Source: Rhipicephalus microplus (taxonomy: Eukaryota > Arthropoda > Arachnida > Ixodida > Ixodidae). Taken from it: DNA of 64,000 bases. The DNA is taken from contig NC_134710.1 of the NCBI RefSeq assembly GCF_043290135.1, forward strand, positions 199,057,692-199,121,691, in the 5' to 3' direction. Numbering within the stretch: position 1 is the first letter of the stretch; every line of letters starts with the position of its first letter. The notes under the pieces are model-generated. The model worked only from the letters and a program-made list of their open reading frames with translations. It was not told where the DNA came from and ran no database searches. Position numbers and translations under genes: made by a program. This document shows positions 11,838 through 22,890 of the stretch, in pieces.

Positions 11838-12130
11838 CGAGTACAGAGAAAAAAAACAGAGAGAGAAAGGAACATATACAGAAAAATAGCTAGTAAACAA
11901 GAAAAGAAAGAGAACGGGTAGTGAAGGCAGGGATAAAAATACGGAGAGATAAAGAAATAGAAAAAAGTAGTAATAAACAATACACAGAAAAAACTGAAAT
12001 CGAGACAGACAGAAAAAGAACGGGAGAAGTAAACGGAAACAAAGCAAAAAAAAAGGAAGAAGAGAGAGAAATAAACGGAAAACGAGAAATATGAAGAGCG
12101 AGAAAAGAAACAGAAAAACAGAAAAAAATG
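11838..12130. repeat. Polypurine tract
   Basis: Nearly 300 bases are almost entirely A and G on the plus strand (GAGAAA, GAAAAA and ACAGAAAAA motifs). The long minus-strand ORFs here (F/S/L-rich) are low-complexity artefacts. It lies immediately upstream of a Penelope-like element. Confidence 0.85.
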
Positions 12131-12499
12131 GCTAAGCTTCAATGAAGCCGCGCAAGGCTCGAAACAGTGAAATCGGGCAAATGACTAATCGGAATTCTCC
12201 TAGGTTGTTTCAAGGCATTCGTTAAGGTGGATAATCAGGGTAAACAGTATGACTGGGCGATGTTTCAATAGGAAGACTCATCTTTTTCATAGGTGCCGGG
12301 TCATCCTTGGCGTGTTAGTTATAACGGGGTTAGTGGTAACGTCGTCTTCTGGTGATGGCACGTGTCCCTGTTGATAATCGCCGTCTGAAAACCAGAAAAC
12401 TATATCTCACAGCGCATTAAACAGCTGATAAAAGGAAAACGTAACGCAAAAGCTAAACACTCCTCAGAAGGCCCCTGCTCTGTCCCTGCCTCCACTACA

Positions 12500-13562
12500 G
12501 TGACAAGCACTGCAACAACACCTACTAATAAGACAATCCTCAGTACGCAAACAACACAGAGCTACTCAGCTCCGAAAACATTCCCCTCTACGGGCCAAAC
12601 GAAAAGAAACGACACAAACAAGAAGTCCACAAGTGAAGCTTCCACACAAACCACAAGCTCACGTCAAAACCACCAGCAACCAGAAATAATAAACATCAAC
12701 GCAACCAAAGCTACAACCGAATTTTTCACGCAAACGCCCACCCGCTTATCAGTACACGCACAGACTCAAACTGAAACAGCCATCGAAGTAAACGAAACAC
12801 AAGTTCCAGCAGCTCCGAAGCTGCAACGCGGGGTAACACGCCGGTCCACACTCAGAAAAACGAACAAGTGACCAACAGGAGAAGTTAACACTTTCCAGAC
12901 ACAACGCATCGAATTCTTGAAAGCCAGGAAACTTACCCAAAAGCTCACTAACTACGCCTCCCACCTCGCCACATACAACCACGGTATGAATAACAAGATA
13001 ATCCTGAAAGGACCTAAATTAAAAGTGACACCTGCTATAAGCACGCTATCCTTGCAATACTAAGCAAATTGGCAAACAACACTTAACAACGCCCTAATTT
13101 TCTCTCCTGAACATACTGAAGAACCACTGCATAAATCAAATTGAAAGATTTTTTAGAAAGTTACACAATATTGTCCTAACAGCCGATAAAAAATTTGGAA
13201 CAATTAGAAAAACAAAAAAATTGAAACAGAAGCAGACTAAGGAAATTATTTCAAATCGGGGAACCCTTCACCGAGCATCCACCTTCGTCACACAAACAAC
13301 TTACCGCACAAACAGAGAAGTACCAAGCACAGCTGACACATCCATACAAATCGAAAAGCAGTCCAACGTCGTAGACATTTCAGTGTCAATAAGTCGAGAG
13401 GAAACAGACATCCCTAATGAAGGACGAAAATTTTGTCCAACCAACAATACTATAAACGAATACGAGCTTCACCGAGACCTCACGAAGTTTTCCCGACGGA
13501 TACGCATAGCACATTTTTTTCGTTCTAAACGACGGAACAGGAACAGATACTGCGACACTTAG
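12500..13562 (+). pseudogene. PLE N-terminal region
   Basis: The first part (12500-12871) is a T/S/Q-rich open frame with recurring TQT motifs (STQTT, FTQTP, AQTQTE). After a stop, RIEFLKARKLTQKL and the block ILKGPKLKVTPAIS match the conserved N-terminal element of PLE proteins (K-G-L-R-x-K-x-x-P). Further on, 13221-13562 ends in FCPTNNTINEYELHRDLTKF and SRRIRIAHFF. These correspond to the GL-x-F-x-P...EL-x-x-D-x-x-x-F-x-R-R-x-R-x-x-x-F block just before the RT domain. The frame is broken at least twice. Confidence 0.75.
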
Positions 13563-13689
13563 GGCTCAGTCTGCCTGGACCCCTGGACCAGAACAAGCAG
13601 TTGAACTTTACTTATGTACTAAAGCCATTACAACAGAAATCATAAATCATTCTAACACAGCTAAGAAGCCTAAAAACTTAACTGCTTCA

Positions 13690-14690
13690 GAAATCCGCAT
13701 TATTTCTAGCCTCACGTGCAGACATTAAAATTAGGGCAGCTGATAAGGGAGGAAGCATAGTGGTTCGGCCAACAGAGAAGTACACGCACGAATCCTACAG
13801 ACAACTGAGCAACCCTGAACACTACCGTAAATTAGGCAACGATCAAACAGAGCAATACGCGCTCACAATTACCAACCACCTTAGATCTCGTTTGGTAAAC
13901 CAATTACTTCATCGAAATTCAAAGTTTTCAACCCAAACAGCAAAGCAGCGGGGCGATTCTTTCTCCTTCAGAACATTCACAAAATACCAACCACACAATT
14001 ATGCGGTACAAAATTTTACGGCGCCCAATAGTATCAAACAACAACATCCTAACCGAGATCCTCTCCATATTTCTAAACCAATTTCTAGGTGTAATTCTAA
14101 AGTCATTACGGTTATTTGTGCAAGATACACCACACCTACTTAGAATAATAGAGGAAATAATAAGAATGGTACTCTACAGCAAGACGCCATTCTCGTCACA
14201 CTAGATGTTACCACTTTATATACGAACATTCATGTCCTCGAGGTTTTAGCTTCAGTTGGGCTAATCTTACCCCAACAGAGCGCACAACATTGTACCAAAG
14301 TATATTTAACGCTACTAGAATTTGTACTGTCACATAACTACTTTAATTTCGAGGAAATATACTATCTTTAAATACAGGGAACAAGCATGGAACCCCATTT
14401 GCTTCCCCCTACGCAAATATGTGCATGGGAATTCTGGAAACTAAATTTCTGTCTCACTGTGAGAACAAACCTCGCACGTATCCCTGCGGTGTGTAGATGA
14501 CACATTTATATTGTTGGGAACATGGGCAGCACAATCTAGATAAATTCACCTCATTCCTGAACTCATTTCATACAACAATAAAGTTCACCTTCGATACCTC
14601 GGCTCAGCGCATCAACTTTCTAGACACGACCATAGATTTTCAAAATGGTATAGTAAAGACAACTCTGTATAAAACAACCATTTGACAAGA
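13690..14690 (+). pseudogene. PLE reverse transcriptase domain
   Basis: The blocks appear in order but in shifting frames. They start with IRAADKGGSIVVRPT-like text near 13730 (only partly in frame), then a YRQLSNPEHYRKL block. FFLLQNIHKIPTT near 13960 corresponds to RFYxLPKIHK. Motif A reads LVTLDVTTLYTNIH near 14195-14230. HGTPFASPYANMCMG follows near 14385-14430. Motif C reads RCVDDTFIL near 14487-14513, where the catalytic DD pair survives. After it, INFLDTTIDF and TTLYKTTI match the PLE NFLD...LYRKPT region. Stops and frameshifts separate the blocks, so no functional enzyme can be made. Confidence 0.85.
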
Positions 14691-15199
14691 AACAATTCTT
14701 AGATTATACAAGCCATTACCCGAGACACTGTAAACAGGGCATTTTCAAGAATCAGGCAACAAGGTTGCGCCGCATATGCGTAGAATACGAAGACTACGTA
14801 AACAGACTTACCGCCCTAAAAGAAATGCTATTAGACAGAAACCACCCTTGAACACTATTGAACAAATCCTAAACGGACGCACTGGAACTGGACCACAATG
14901 AAGCACTCAAACCACGCTCCAAAAGCACAACAGCAGCAACTACACCTCTTCTCACTACAAAGTTTTCTAATTCACTCCCTAACATAAAGAACATCCTCAC
15001 AAAATAATATCAAATTCTAACCACCTATCAGAAACTTAAAAAAGATTTCCCGAATGACTTAAAGTCGCCTACAGACACCACGCTAACCTTAAAAGCATGC
15101 TTGTTTACGCGAAACCTAAAGCAAAGAGTAGGACGACGTCTGGTTTCTGTGGCCGGCCCTTATGCTCTACCTGCTAACACACACAGCCGGCTCCCAGCG

Positions 15200-15590
15200 T
15201 AAAAAGCGTAGCATCTCAATACATTCACAATGTCACATCGAGCTTCACCTGCACTTCAAACAACCCATTATTCTGTCTTGAGTGTGCCACCTGTAGAAAA
15301 CAACATATAGACGAAACTGGGCAGCCGATTCACGTAAGATTGAACGGTCTCCGTGCACACACAAATCATAGTTTACCAAAAGCAGTAGCCGGTCACTTAA
15401 ACGAACAGGACCACAATTTCTACCAAGCAATGCTTTACGTTCTACAAACTAATTTCCGGTCACCACGAGAGAGAAAATACATTGAATCGTAATTGATACA
15501 CAAATTTAAGTCCCTACACCCATCAGGATTCAATTTAGCACGTGGCGATTTAGAATCACTGAAATCCATAGCATAAGTGCGGCAATATTT
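15200..15590 (+). pseudogene. PLE GIY-YIG endonuclease domain
   Basis: The translation includes LECATCRKQHIDETGQPIH followed by RLNGLRAHTNHS, then a GHLNEQDHNF block. It corresponds to the PLE C-terminal GIY-YIG endonuclease, C-x-x-C-x-x-x-Y-I-G-E-T-G...R-x-x-x-H. Here the Y-I-G triplet has become H-I-D, so the signature tyrosine and glycine are lost. The C-terminal RSPRERKYIES segment is intact, and a single stop follows it before LIHKFKSLHPSGFNL. This region is the best preserved protein segment of the element. Confidence 0.8.
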
Positions 15591-16238
15591 ACAGATGCAA
15601 GATACCTTCAACGTTCGAATAGACATAACCGGTACTACATTGAATCGCTCCTAGCCTACATACTATACTACTAATGTTCTCTTTCAATTTTTTAAAATTT
15701 CAAATTTAGATATGAAGGTGTCTATATACAACTACGAAGCTTTTTTTATATTCTCGAAACATCAAACCACTGCTTTGTTTTCTCTTTTTTCGCTTCTAAA
15801 ACCACTCCTACCGCGTATGGTTAAGGACATTGCCCACAGAGATAGTTCTGTGCGTAATTCTTTTCTCTCTTTATTCTTCTCATTTTCTTTTCTCCTGTTT
15901 ACCCTAACGTCCCACCATGTCTAAGGCGGCCACCACTTTTGCAGCACACCACTCCAACTCGGCACTTTTTTCCCCACTCTCCGAGAACATTTTTGAATCG
16001 CTATACCACCTGACTTGAAGTGAAGCGAGGACTGTACTCTTCTGATTTATAGTTTTCTTGGTTTCTACAAGGTGATTATCAACAGCGACACGCGTCACGA
16101 CCAGATGACGTCATTGCTAACCCCTTTAAAACTAACACGGCATAGATGACACGGCACGTTTGAAAGAGATAGGTGCTCCTATCGAAACGCCGGCCAGCCG
16201 GTCTGAGGCACTTCCACGGTTCACCCTGATTATCCAAC

Positions 16239-17782
16239 TACTTTGTTTTCATCTGACAGCTCCCATCTAGATTTTCGATTTCTAAGCATTGGTTAAGGGA
16301 TGCGAGCATATTTATACGTTGATTTCAAGCGCAGAGGGGTTAGTATTACTTCACAGGCAGTCACAGACGCGACACCATTGTCCAAACTCGAGAGACGAAC
16401 TCACGCTTAAAACAAGCGTTCGTATCTATCACAGAATGGCAGGCACATCGTCGTTGGCTTAGACCTTCTATCGCTTCGGGGTCTTCTCAGGGCTATACAT
16501 ATATATACGGGAGCCCACCGTGCATTGCGGCGAGAATGCAGATAGCCCTAGTCAAGGACCGGCAGAGGGCCGACCAGCTCTACTGGGCCAGCAGCCTGGC
16601 CTTATAACCTGCATGCTGCAATAATTTTTTTACAGTGATATTCAATGCCGAACACCCACGTCACTTTGGTGTTCGGCGTAAACAATCTAGTTTTAAAGCA
16701 CTTACTCCCTTATGGCACGTTCAGCTAAAAATACATATATTTAAATTTTGTCTATAAAACAAAAGTAGTATGCTATGCGCGTATTTTGTGTTCAAACGTC
16801 GCTTTAGTACTGCCCGCGGTGCTTTGAAGCCTCTCTGGAGGGCTCTATTAGTATAATATTACTTTATTTTACAATACTGCTAATCCCGTTCGGGATCACT
16901 GCAGGAGGAACAGTGTCAGATACAATAGTAATAAAGAAAACAACAACAAGAACAACAAGAAGATACGTAGTACATAGTTAGCTCCTTCGTATGCAGAGTG
17001 CAGGCACTCTGCATATCCTCCAAATAACCTCCGCAGCGAGCCTGTGTGGCTCAAGTAATGAAAATTAAGGTACATCGCATCATAAGCGAAAATACATTGA
17101 ATGTATACGCGTAAGAATAAGATGACGAGAAAAATTAGTGTGACGCTTTTATTGCGTAGATGCATTGACAAAACTACAAGAACAAACTTACAATACAAAA
17201 AGTACAAACATAACAAATAAAGGTGTATGGCAATTACATGGTCATGAGAGCGTTTTGTAATGGTGTCACAAATGTGTTTACGGATTTTGTTTTAGCGATT
17301 GATTTATCTAGTTCATTACGTTCTCTAATTGCACTAGAAAAATAAGAGTATTTAAGGTAGTTTGTGTTGGTTGAGTATTCAGTCAATGTTGGTGGTGTTT
17401 TCGTCTTGTTGGTCTTCTAGTGTTTTATGTGTTGAACTTGGCTTTATCAATCTTTATGTCTCCATTAATACATTGGTATAAAAACTTTAGCCTTGCTTTT
17501 TTAGCTTGGCTTACTATAGGTAGTAATGCAGCTTGCATTACTAACTATAGTTCTGTTGGCGAATCCGTACTTTTGTTTTTTGTTGAACAAAAAGTGAATC
17601 GATTTACGTTGTAAGTTTTTTAGTTGATATAGAAGTGTTTTGGCATGAGGAAACCACGCAACTATGGCATATTCTATAGCATTGGTTGTATATTTATCCC
17701 CTAACTGGAGCTAAATATGGGCTCCAGGATCAAGGTAGGCGAAGCCACTGAGGTACTTCTCCGTCTTTTTTTTTCATACTGC
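16239..17782. other. Unassigned stretch with one strong stem-loop
   Basis: No gene is recognised. A stem-loop near 16648-16680 pairs GCCGAACACC with GGTGTTCGGC around a short loop. It may be a transcription or transposon end signal, but nothing nearby supports a specific role. The ORF at 16896-17216 on the minus strand is hydrophobic and AT-driven, with no family match. Confidence 0.4.
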
Positions 17783-18009
17783 CCCGCCGCGGTAGTGGCT
17801 AAGGTACTCGGCTGCTGACCCGCAGGTCGAGGGATTGAATCCCGGCTGTGGCGGGTGCATTTTCGATGGACGTGAAATTGCTGTAGGCGCGTGCGCTCAG
17901 ATTTGGGCGCACGGTAAAAACCAGGTGGTCGAAATTTCTGGAGCCCTCAAGTACGGCGTCTCTCATAATCACATGGTAGTTTTGGTACGTTAAACCCCAC
18001 ATATCAATC
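17783..18009 (+). mobile_element. Ruka-like tRNA-derived SINE
   Basis: The copy starts CCCCGCCGCGGTAGTGGCTA, has a B-box-like GGGATTGAATCCCGG, and shares the body GATTTGGGCGCACGGTAAA and the end block GTTAAACCCCACATATCAAT. Poly-T stretches on both sides (TCTTTTTTT) may be the target duplication. The A box is slightly altered (GGTAGTGGC). Confidence 0.85.
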
Positions 18010-18295
18010 TTTTTTTAACTTTTGTTCTTATAATTTCAGATGTAGGGTGCGTCGGCTTTTGTGCGTTTGGTGTGAGGGCATTGCTGCAATTATGTTACTT
18101 GACCATAAAGAAAGGTACAAAACCTTACTTTGCGCAGATTATCATTGTTATAACTGTAACTATTCTGTTACACGCGACCACCGAATATAAAACCAAAATT
18201 TTCAATGCAGCATGCACAAATGCCCAGCATACGTTCCCTATCCCTTGACTAATGACCGGCGGGCGCCGGCTGATCGCCGCTACCACTGTTCAGCC

Positions 18296-18645
18296 TACTT
18301 TAACGCGATAGCATGAGAAAGCTCGTGTCGCGGAAGTTCCGCCGTCAGCGTCGGTACTATTGGTTGTAAGCGAAAAAGCGAGAAAGTAGCAAATAAAATC
18401 AAGAATAAAATTTTCGGTCCTATTGAGGACTGAACCCAGCTCACTCGGTTGGCAAGCAGATATTCTATACCACAAAGCCACGAGGCTACTTGAAGCAGCA
18501 CCAGAAAAAAGCATTACACTAATGCTATGTAGTGGAACGCATTTTCTTCGACAGGGGTCACGACAAAAATGAGCTCTATCAGCGATTTGTAGGCGCATTT
18601 GGGAGGCCATCAAACTACGTCGACAAAGGCCGCGATAGTACAAAA
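18296..18645. repeat. Dispersed repeat A, copy 2
   Basis: This matches 5565-5945 over most of its length in the same orientation. On the minus strand it reads TGGCTTTGTGGTATAGAATA (A-box-like), and about 35 bases later GGGTTCAGTCC (B box). This supports a tRNA-derived head. The remaining body carries GGCGCATTTG.GAGGCCATCAA in both copies. Confidence 0.6.
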
Positions 18646-19701
18646 AGGCAGCGATAGCTTCCTGTATTGCGTCACAATGTGCGGCTTTTGTAACGCAACT
18701 TTTACAGTGAAGGTGTTTAAAAGTAAGTTGCCGCTTATTTTGAAAATAAATACTTCGGAGTGAATAATCACATCTTGCCCCTCCTCAACTTCAAAAACAG
18801 ATGCGAAAGTGCTCAAAAGAGAATGCAAAAAGCACTTCTTCGCTTTACAGTGGCTGCAGACACAGCACTTCTTCAGGTGCTGAATGAGCGTGGTTTCGTC
18901 GTCTTCGGAATTTCCTGTGTGCCTTGTCATACACAAAAGCATCACTGTGGAATCGTGGCCTCCGAGACCAGATCATGCTGTGCGCGTTGCTGGAGCTAGT
19001 GATGGAGGCAACGGCCGAAAATTCGAGATACGCTTGTCCATATTGTACTCGGCTGTAAGGCATATATTGTAATCAACCTGGAGAACATTCTACGTCTGTG
19101 CGTTTGAGTAAGCCTCGGGCATATGTTACTTTTCTTTCTTCTACTTCCGGTGTGCTGAACGCTCTCGCAGGGATAGTTTCGATCAGTGAGCAGCGAGACT
19201 CTTCCCCTTGAGTGCAGTGGAGCTCCGCCGAAGTAACTGCTATCCCCGGAATCATTTTCACCCCCATACTTGAAGCGTGTTCGCGTGGTCGGAGCATGAC
19301 AAATTTTTTTCGTGTGCTTTGAAGCTCTTGTTGCAAGAAGTGCAGAAAATATTATCATATATCTTCGTCAGTAACATCGCCACTTGTTAAAGATGAAGTT
19401 TATTAAATTATAAACCCTTCAGCTTCCACTTGGGCTTCAGGTTTGGCGCTGAAGTTTGCACATAAAACTATCATCACAATGAATGACCTCTCTTTTCAAA
19501 TGGCCCGGTGTGCCTGCCGCTATAGCACCGCAACAATTTGACTGGCACTCGCTCTCTTTGGCCTCTTCTTCATCTTCTGCTTCTTTCAAGAACACGAGTG
19601 CCTGGTGCGCTCTCTCCCGGTGCGCCAGTTTATCTGCCGTCGGATACAATAATTTACATAGGTAAGAAGAATGGGTACAGAGAGAGAGAGAAAAAGAATG
19701 A
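18646..19701. other. Unassigned stretch
   Basis: Several overlapping ORFs of 60-120 codons occur on both strands, but none has a recognisable domain, signal peptide or splice context. I cannot assign this stretch. Confidence 0.4.
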
Positions 19702-19899
19702 TTGATTTGATTTGTGGGGTTTAACTTCTCAAAACCACCATATGATTATGAGAGACGCCGTAGTGGAGGGCTCCGGAACTTTCGACCACCTGGGGTTCTT
19801 TAACGTACACCCAAATCTGAGCACACGGGCCTACAACATTTCCGCCTCCATCGGAAATGCAGCCGCTGCAGCCGGGATTCGATCCCGCGACCTGCGGGT
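19702..19899 (-). mobile_element. Ruka-like SINE, truncated inside the tRNA head
   Basis: The minus-strand SINE begins in the tail at 19702 and ends at 19899 within the B-box region (GGGATTCGATCCCGCGACCT on the plus strand). The A box is missing. Purine-rich AGAGAGAAAAAGAATGA before the element and AGAGAGAAAGAGAATGA after it look like a target duplication. This would mean the copy inserted already 5'-truncated. Confidence 0.85.
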
Positions 19900-20373
19900 A
19901 GAGAGAAAGAGAATGAGAAAGCCAGTTAGAAAAAGAAAGCGGAAGAAAGTGAAAGAGAGCGAAAGAAATGGGAAAGACAAATTGGCAGATTCGACGTACA
20001 GTGTGAATCGACGATATGCGAAGCATGAATGAGAAATGTTGATATGTCACTTTAAAATCAGCACAACATTACGAGGTGTAGGTAAATTATGCCGTACACG
20101 ACTTCCGAATCATTATTATCATGCTTGGATGTGTCGTCTACCTTCGTCATCTATTCACGTCACGTGATGCCAAATTTAGTATATGTGGAGCTAGATAAAC
20201 GGCATCGAGCACGATATATGAGCGTGGTGTGTGGTCATGCTCTTACATGACACGCGTCTCATAATTATCATGTTTGCACCAGTCATATACCTTCGTCATC
20301 CATTGACTGACATAACACCAAGTTTGGTACATGCGGAGCTAGCAAAACCTCCTCGAGTGCATCGTGAAGGCCC

Positions 20374-20766
20374 AATATACTCCAACGTAACGTTGACGTG
20401 AGCGCACGCTGGGCACAACGACGCTACGTTAGCAAAACGTGAGCACTCTATACTCTGACGCAAAGCGCGACCGGCGCGACCAGCGTCCGTCGGAGCGGCA
20501 CGATTGCAACTGGCACGACTGCAACTGGCACGAAATGCAACATGCTGCATTTGGCGCCAATGCGTTACCCAGACAGCACTGCGTCTGCGTCTTTTCGAGA
20601 CGAAGGGACGCCGGATGTGCTGAAATGCGCATGCGTCAAGGCAACGCAGCGCGCGCCTCTGAGTACATGGTAGAACCAGTGCCTGGCGTGGCAACGCCGG
20701 CGTTATGCGACGGAACGCCGGCGCGCACGCGCGCTGGTCACGTCGAAGTGTGTACGCGCCTTGACT
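20374..20766. mobile_element. GC-rich MITE-like insertion inside composite repeat C
   Basis: The spacing between the first two internal units is about 541 bases instead of about 149, and the extra ~392 bases are GC-rich and unlike the units. The insert begins AAGGCCCAATATACTCCAAC and ends with a block whose reverse complement starts AAGGCGCGTACACACTTCGA. These match imperfectly as terminal inverted repeats of about 25 bases. TGA next to both ends may be the target duplication. Internal repeats of TGGCACGA occur. Confidence 0.55.
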
Positions 20767-21505
20767 CTGGCATGTAGTCATGTTCTCACATGGCACGCAT
20801 CTCATGATTATCATGTTTGCAACTGTCACATACCTTTGTCATCCATTGACGTTACGTAATACAAACTTTGGCAAATGTGACGCTAGTCAAACAGCCATGA
20901 GCGCATCATGAGTGTGGCATGTAGGCATGTTGTTACGTGACACGCATGTTGTGATTATGTTCGGATGTGTCATTTACCTATGTCGTCTGATCGCGTCACG
21001 TAATACCGCATTCAGTATATGTGAAGCTAGCGAAACGGCCGCGAGTTCATCATGAGCGTAGCATGTAGTCATGTTTTTACATGACACGGATCTCATGTTT
21101 ATCATGTTTGCACGAGTCAGATACCTTCGTCTTCTATTCACGTACCGGAATACCAAATTTGGTATGTGTGACGCTAGCGAAATATCTGAGAGCGCATCAT
21201 GAGCGTGGCTTGTAGTCATGTGGTTACATGACACGCACATAGTGATTTTCAAGTTGGCGTCGGTCACGTTGTTCGCCATGCAATCATGTCATACCATACC
21301 AGTTTTGCAACATTTCATGTGAATGAAACCACCGCAAGAGCTGCGAGACCATGAAATGTAAATCATGACATCCATGACATACATGCCATGATTTTCATGT
21401 GTTACCTAGTAAAATATACTCGTCATATACTCATATTATGCCATACTAATTTTGGCATCGATACCTTTATCCAAACGGCCAGGAGAGCTAAAGGTCGTAG
21501 GCGGC

Positions 21506-21619
<114 letters not shown>

Positions 21620-21799
21620 CGCTCAAAGTCGCCAGAGTTCGCTAAGAAATGCTTCGCATTTAAAAAGTTCGAAAGGTAGAGGAAGAAATAGACAGAAATA
21701 GAAAGGGAAAACAGAAACAAAAATAAAAAAAACAGAAAAATACCGAAAGAAAGGGAAAGAAAGGTAAACAAAGGAAGGTACCAAAAGTAAATAAAATGG

Positions 21800-22609
21800 C
21801 CCGAATCTACATCTTACACTGTAAATGTCGTCGAAAGACGATAGTCTTGCGTCTGGAGAGAGTGAACAAAACGTTTATTTGATGTTCTGCGCAAGAAAAT
21901 AGGGGAATGGTATTCTGGAGGCACTGCGTTAGAGTGCCTCGAGCGTGTAGCGGAGGCGAACGAGCGCATGGAGGCACGTTAGACACAAGTGCCACCTGGC
22001 AGTTATCTTCGAAAACGAAGGCATGCAGCCTGCGGAGAAAGATGCGCGCTAGTCTCGGAGGTGATAAGGTGTAGAACGCAAAGCAACGGGCAGGTGCCAC
22101 CACCATGACATCCTAGCAAAGCATAGGAAACACTTTTTTGAGCATCGAGTTGCACTGTCAGCGCAGCGCGATTAAACGCTACATTTCTTAGAGTTACTCG
22201 TGTGTGCCTCTTCTAGTATAAAGGCAGACAGAAAACATCGAAGCGTTCTTGTGGCGCCTCAGTTATGCCCAATAATTGCTTTTTAATTGACATTCGCACA
22301 ACTATGAACGCTAAACCTTGAGCATTAGTGGCGGGCGCTGCGGATGGGGTTGGCCGTTTGATGCCTGACGATTGTTTTAGCGCGAGAACAAAACGACGAC
22401 ACAGAGAAAAGAAGGACACGAAGGACTTGTCTCTGTATCGTCGTTTTCTTCTCGCGCTGTAACTATCATCAAGCCATACCAACTAGCCCAAGCTGCCACA
22501 CTTCTACGTTTGATGCCGTTCGAGATATCTTTAGGGCGGACAAACAGACAAAGGTACAGACAGACAAACATTTTTCCGTCGAAAGTTCCCAAGAGAGACT
22601 ATCGTCTTC
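21800..22609. repeat. Dispersed repeat D, copy 1
   Basis: This is similar in the same orientation to 40232-40878. Both begin near CTACAT/GCATGTTACACTG and share GTCTTGCGTCTGGAGAGAGT, GAGGCGAACGAGCGCAT, CAGTTATCTTCGAAAACGAA, and a terminal CCGTCGAA..GACTATCGTCTT. AAGACGATAGTCT at the left (about 21836) and AGACTATCGTCTT at the right (about 22597-22609) are inverted, suggesting a DNA element. A minus-strand frame of about 100 codons (21807-22106) is preserved in the second copy. Confidence 0.65.
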
Positions 22610-22890
22610 AAAAGAGAGAGCGAGAGAAATATAGGCAGAATAAGAAAGTGTCAGAAATAACTAGATGGAGAGAAAGCAACAAGTAGGAAACAAAACCACA
22701 AGCAAAAAAGACAGAGAGAAATAGAGAAAAAAAACTAAGTGGTGTACAGCCTACGAATGACATTTTTAGCTACACTGGCTTGTGTAGATGTCAGCAGTCT
22801 AGATTCAGCACCCTCTTTTTTAGGAAAACCACTTCGTTGATCATATACCATAGTTTAGGACGAAATTTCAGCGTAACTTTGGGAGCTATA

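Larger units (their letters stand above)
12226..16238 (+). mobile_element. Penelope-like retroelement (GIY-YIG type), decayed, with terminal inverted repeats
   Basis: The 4.0 kb element has an N-terminal region, a reverse transcriptase and a GIY-YIG endonuclease in the order typical of Penelope-like elements. Its ends are inverted repeats: 12226-12352 aligns imperfectly with the reverse complement of 16101-16238. The outermost 20 bases match at 18 positions. The right repeat contains a GATAGG/CCTATC hairpin followed directly by GAAAC, as in the hammerhead motifs of this class. Numerous stops and frameshifts show it is dead. The class is recognised from RT and endonuclease motifs; the subfamily is not determined. 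Confidence 0.88.

Noticed and set aside
11739..12142. Hydrophobic minus-strand ORFs of 102 and 131 codons resembling membrane proteins
   Set aside because: They lie in a polypurine tract, whose complement encodes F, S, L and C by composition alone.
17799..18002. ORFs starting MWGL or MIDLWGL with NYHVIMRDAV text (also at 19712, 23040, 46545, 61421)
   Set aside because: All are translations of the Ruka-like SINE body in one frame. Recurrence reflects the repeat, not a gene family.
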